Positions 60,995 to 64,000 of a DNA stretch of 64,000 nt are shown here, one piece after another. This stretch comes from Notamacropus eugenii (taxonomy: Eukaryota; Chordata; Mammalia; Diprotodontia; Macropodidae), in contig NC_092872.1 of the NCBI RefSeq assembly GCF_028372415.1, positions 279,995,206-280,059,205 on the forward strand. The letters run 5' to 3'. The stretch's first letter is position 1, and every line of letters starts with the position of its first letter. Position numbers and translations under genes: made by a program. The notes beneath the pieces are model-generated. The model was not told where the DNA came from and searched no databases. It worked only from the letters and a program-made list of their open reading frames with translations.

Positions 60995-61066
60995 AGTCGA
61001 ATTGATGTGTATGTGGCACATAACCCAGCAGGAACATCTGTTTGGAGCATTCTCCATTTCTCTCAG
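60995..61066 (+). pseudogene. Lipase copy C exon e7
   Basis: 72 bp, acceptor ttcccttctag, donor gtacca. Open: [24 protein letters not shown]. Confidence 0.92.
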
Positions 61067-62005
61067 GTACCATTTTTTCAGTTCTTATAAACTCCCAAAT
61101 TCAAGACCTTTGTCTTTTCTTCTATCTTATCCTTGAAAAACTTTCACAGTGTTTGGAAAAATAATCTAATCACCAAGTCTTGGACCCTACAAATGTCTTT
61201 TATGCCTGATTGGAGTCCTTAGTTTTATGCAGGTAGCTCCCAGTCCTGTGTGATTTGTCCCCTGTCTTTAGTGCCAACTCCCTCTTCAAACATGCTTGCC
61301 TGGGCTTTACTGTTCTATGAAAATATGCTTTTTGTAAGTGACCTATTTCTCTTGGATTTTTATCTTTTATATCTAGAGGATATTTCATATTTTCAGCACA
61401 TGTTAGGGATCCTATGACAGAAGCTGTTCCAGAAACAGGAATAGACTGGGCTACAGTTACCAAAGTAACTCAGGAGTGGCACTGATTGCCCTTTCCACCC
61501 ACTCCTGGACTCTGCATCTTCTCTACATGACCAGGAAGCTATCTGTCCCCTCTGCAGGTATTCTGAGCTAGAATGGAATCTCAAAGAAAAGACTGCCCAG
61601 TTTAGAGCTGCCCAGGCAACATTCCATTTTTACATTTCACCTGGTCCCTCCATGCCCAACAAGGGCAGATCTGGTTTCCTAGAAATGACCTAAACTCCAT
61701 CCTCAGGAAAGGATCAAAGGGCTAGCAGTCTTATTAAGGGCTTTGGGCTCCCAGCATTTTGGCTTGTCTGTTCTCAGATAATACACTCTTGTCTCAGTGT
61801 ACCAGAGAAGCTTAAAGGGTCTTAAAGATTCCCCAATCACCCACCACTATTTCACCAATCTAGTCCAGGATATAGCCTTGAGGGAGAATAATAAATGTTC
61901 TTTTTCATTTCTCCAGGTTGGATACAGTGAGTTTTTAACTGTTGAATTCAAGGATGGACAGTTTCCAATTCCTATGTTTCTTCCTTTGTGTTGTTTCAAT
62001 TTTAG

Positions 62006-62083
62006 GTTGTTCTTGAAACTTGACAAATATTCAAAGCTTATGACTGGAGGAGTCCCAAAGAGAACATAGCCCACTATAATCAG
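62006..62083 (+). pseudogene. Lipase copy C exon e8 (with stop)
   Basis: 78 bp, acceptor tcaattttag, donor gtaatt. Reads VVLET, stop, QIFKAYDWRSPKENIAHYNQ. The TGA stands where A and B have GGA. Confidence 0.92.
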
Positions 62084-62164
62084 GTAATTTTCCTTTTAAA
62101 TGGAGCTTTTTCTTTTTAAAAGCAATTAATGAAAACAATCAGGATCCTTGATTTCTAATTCTGA

Positions 62165-62570
62165 CTTTAGGTACTAACAAGCTCTGTGACCATGGACAAG
62201 TCACTTTACCTCTTACTGCCTCCATTTCCTCATCTGTAGACTGATACAGTTTGTCCAGATCAAGTATTTTTAACCATCGTTTGTGTCATGAACTCCTTGA
62301 AAAGTCTGGGGAAGCTGATGAACTCCTTCTCAGAAGTTCCTCTAGTTCTGTAAGAAGGCTTTCCCATGCCTCCACAATCTCAGCCCCTCCCTGAGATATT
62401 ATGTCCATTTCTCTTCTCTCTTTGTACATAGTTGTTTTGTCTCTCCCATGAGAATTTGCGCTCCTTGAGGAATGGCACTGGGTTTTTGCCTTTCTTTGAA
62501 TCCTAGCATTTTGCACAGGACCTGGCACATGGTAAATGCTTAGTAAATCCTTATTGACTGACAGACAAAT
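62165..62570 (+). repeat. MIR-like SINE and L2-type LINE tail (unit C)
   Basis: Counterpart of 2385-2770 and 31160-31545: ctctgtgaccatggacaagt, cctcatctgtagactgatac; then ctccttgaggaatggcactg, acctggcacatggtaaatgc. Confidence 0.7.
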
Positions 62571-62634
62571 GCATAAAATAAGATATCTAGATTTCCAAAG
62601 GAGATTAATTATATTCAAATATAGCTGTTCTTTT

Positions 62635-64000
62635 TTTTTCCCGTTTACCTTTTTATGCTTCTCTTGATTCTTGTCTTGGGAAGTCAAAATTTTAAATACA
62701 GATCTGGTCTTTTCCTCAACAGGAAATCTTCAAATTGTCTCTATCACTGAATGTCCATTTTTTCCCTTGAAGTATTATATTCTGATATGCTGCGTAGGTG
62801 ATTCTTGGCTTCAATCCTAGTTCCTTTGACTTCTGAAATATCCTACTCCAAGCCCTTTGATCCCTTAATGTTGAAGCTGCCAGATCCTGTGTTATCCTGA
62901 TTGTATTTCCACAGTACTCAAATTGTTTCTTTCTAGCTGCTTGCAGTATTTTCTCCTTGATCTGGGAACTCTGAAATTTGACCACAATATTCCTAGGAGT
63001 TTCTCTGTTCAGGTTTTTTTCAGGGGGTGAACGATGAATTTTTTCAATATCCATTTTACCCTCTGATTTTATAACATCAGGGCAGTTTTCCTTGATAATT
63101 TCATGGAAGATAGTGTCTAGGCTCTTTTTTTGATCATGGCTTTCAGGTAGCCCAATAATTTTTAAATTATTTCTCCTGGATCTATTTTCCAGGTCAGTTG
63201 TTTTTTCAATGAGTTCTTTCACATCATCTTTTATTTTTTTAAATTTTTGGTTTTGTTTACTAATTTCTTGGCTTAACTCATAGTCATTCTTTTCCCTGGA
63301 CTCAATTCTCTCTTTCAATGAATTATTTTGTTCAGGGAGCTTTTGAACCTTCTCTTCCATTTGGCTAATTCTGCTTTTTAAAACCTCTTTCTCCTTGTTG
63401 GCTTTTTGGACCTCTTTTTCCAACTGAGTTAACCTCTTTTTAAAGCTGCTATTTTCCTCAGCGTTTTTTTTAGTTCTCCTTTAGTAAGCTGCTAACTTGT
63501 TTTTTAAGGTCTTCTATTTCTTGAGCCAAGTTTAAGTCCCCTTTGGAGGGAGGGTCCTTGACTTCTTCTGGCAGCATGCCTTGTTCTTCCTCATCTGAAG
63601 GGATGGGGAGAGACATCTGTTCCCCAAGAAAGTAACCTTCTATGGTCTTATTTTTTCCCCCCTTTTCTGGGCATTTTCCCAGCCAGTTACTTGACTTCTG
63701 AGTTTCCTCTCCACACCCACCTCACCTCCAGATCTGCCAAGCTAGCGCTTGGGGGCTGAGATTCAAATGCTGCTTCCCACCCTCAGGGCTTTCGGTGGGG
63801 GTGGGGCTGCTATTCAGTGTGAGATTAAGTTCAGTTGCTCGGGTGGAGGCAGGGCCACCACACAAGGCTCAGTTCCCTCAGTGGGTTTATGATGAGACCT
63901 TCAACAATGGATCCAGGCTCCTGCCTGCTGTAAGAGCCCCTTCTGCTGCTGCCTCTGCTGCTGCCTCCCTAGGGGGCCTGAGTTATGGGGACACCCCACT
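62635..64000 (-). mobile_element. HAL1/L1 element with a long ORF1, minus strand (5' end off the window)
   Basis: The 3' end is at the left: in complement the element finishes ggtaaacggg followed by a run of A, immediately after the ORF1 region, with almost no 3' UTR. ORF1 is at 62716-63423. 63650-64000 is the GC-rich 5' region, as at 51170-51550. Sits in copy C intron 8. Confidence 0.82.
62716..63423 (-). CDS. L1/HAL1 ORF1 protein, 235 residues open
   Basis: The longest open frame of any transposon in the window. Residues 1-80 or so are a heptad coiled coil (MEKEVQKANKEKEVLKSRIS, MEEKVQKLPEQNNSLKERIE). Then an RNA-recognition part (ENRSRRNNLKIIGLPES, then IFHEIIKENCPDV and IHRSPPEKN, RNIVVKFQSSQIKEKILQAA), then the C-terminal domain (RKKQFEYCGNTIRITQDLAA, KELGLKPRITYAAYQNIILQ). 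L1 ORF1 proteins are RNA-binding trimers. The frame upstream (63424-63540) continues the coiled coil but contains breaks, so the original start lies further right and this copy is probably N-terminally impaired. Confidence 0.8.
   Translation of the reverse strand: MEKEVQKANKEKEVLKSRISQMEEKVQKLPEQNNSLKERIESREKNDYELSQEISKQNQKFKKIKDDVKELIEKTTDLENRSRRNNLKIIGLPESHDQKKSLDTIFHEIIKENCPDVIKSEGKMDIEKIHRSPPEKNLNRETPRNIVVKFQSSQIKEKILQAARKKQFEYCGNTIRITQDLAASTLRDQRAWSRIFQKSKELGLKPRITYAAYQNIILQGKKWTFSDRDNLKISC

Larger units (their letters stand above)
47280..62083 (+). pseudogene. Acid lipase pseudogene, copy C (e1-e8)
   Basis: Eight exon equivalents: e1 47280-47394, e2 47591-47706, e3 48558-48756, e4 52052-52158, e5 54452-54595, e6 56384-56531, e7 60995-61066, e8 62006-62083; e9 would lie off the right edge. 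Acid lipases are secreted or lysosomal esterases with Ser-Asp-His catalysis. The nucleophile motif VGHSQGT is intact in e4. e2 to e5 are open and join in phase. Lesions: a TAA at codon 21 in e1, a phase mismatch between e1 and e2, a 1-base deletion in e6, and a TGA at codon 6 of e8. e3 also has WIRNNKG where the family has WMGNSRG. None of these is shared with copy B. Sequencing error could explain one lesion but hardly four. Confidence 0.9.
38942..64000 (+). other. Tandem duplication unit C (continues past the right edge)
   Basis: Aligned with unit B from 38942-39170 and again from about 48490 on through exon e8. The part 39180-48490 has no counterpart left in unit B, apart from the repeat anchor. 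Terminal exon e9 must lie beyond 64000 if it exists. Confidence 0.85.

Overview
The window is nuclear DNA from a mammal, most likely a marsupial. It has introns bounded by GT/AG, isolated exons in long non-coding stretches, dense 5'-truncated LINE-1 copies, ORF1-only half-L1 (HAL1) elements, an RTE/BovB-type LINE relic, and many copies of the tRNA-headed SINE typical of metatherian genomes (head ...ggtggcacagtggatagag..., tail ...ggggtcacagagtcagacatg...). I see no prokaryotic gene, CRISPR array, rRNA or intact tRNA gene.

The only host genes I can support are three head-to-tail copies, all on the + strand, of an acid (gastric/lysosomal type) lipase of the alpha/beta-hydrolase family: the LIPF/LIPJ/LIPK/LIPM/LIPN/LIPA group. 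Copy A enters from the left edge. Only its last three coding exons are here (1171-1242, 2218-2295, 4532-4762); all three are open, have good splice sites, and keep the catalytic Asp and His. Copy B (13094-33404) has seven recognisable exons but lacks the first two. It has stops in the exon carrying the catalytic serine and several damaged splice acceptors. Copy C (47280-62083, running off the right edge) has eight exons including the signal-peptide exon and an intact GHSQG exon, but has a stop in the signal-peptide exon, a 1-base deletion in exon 6 and a stop in exon 8. B and C therefore look like pseudogenes that decayed independently, and A may be a working gene. I number coding exons e1 (signal peptide) to e9 (C terminus).

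Layout: 1-5420 is unit A (introns and 3' UTR). 5420-11140 is a spacer with a minus-strand HAL1 and about 2.5 kb with nothing recognised. 11147-34000 is unit B, expanded by a near-full-length L1 (24084-30560, minus), a 1.4-kb L1 (13967-15410), a solo LTR (32352-32725) and SINEs. 34000-38940 is a spacer with an RTE relic, a small hAT element and an L1 fragment. 38942-64000 is unit C, with LTR-like repeats, L2 relics, a HAL1 nested in an old hAT element, another L1 fragment and, at the right edge, a HAL1 with a long open ORF1.

Because the three units are paralogous, many insertions can be read as filled and empty sites side by side. This orders insertions relative to the duplications without any outside data. 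I did not find evidence for an undescribed molecular system. The notable biology is the differential decay of a tandem lipase family and a well-stratified transposon record.
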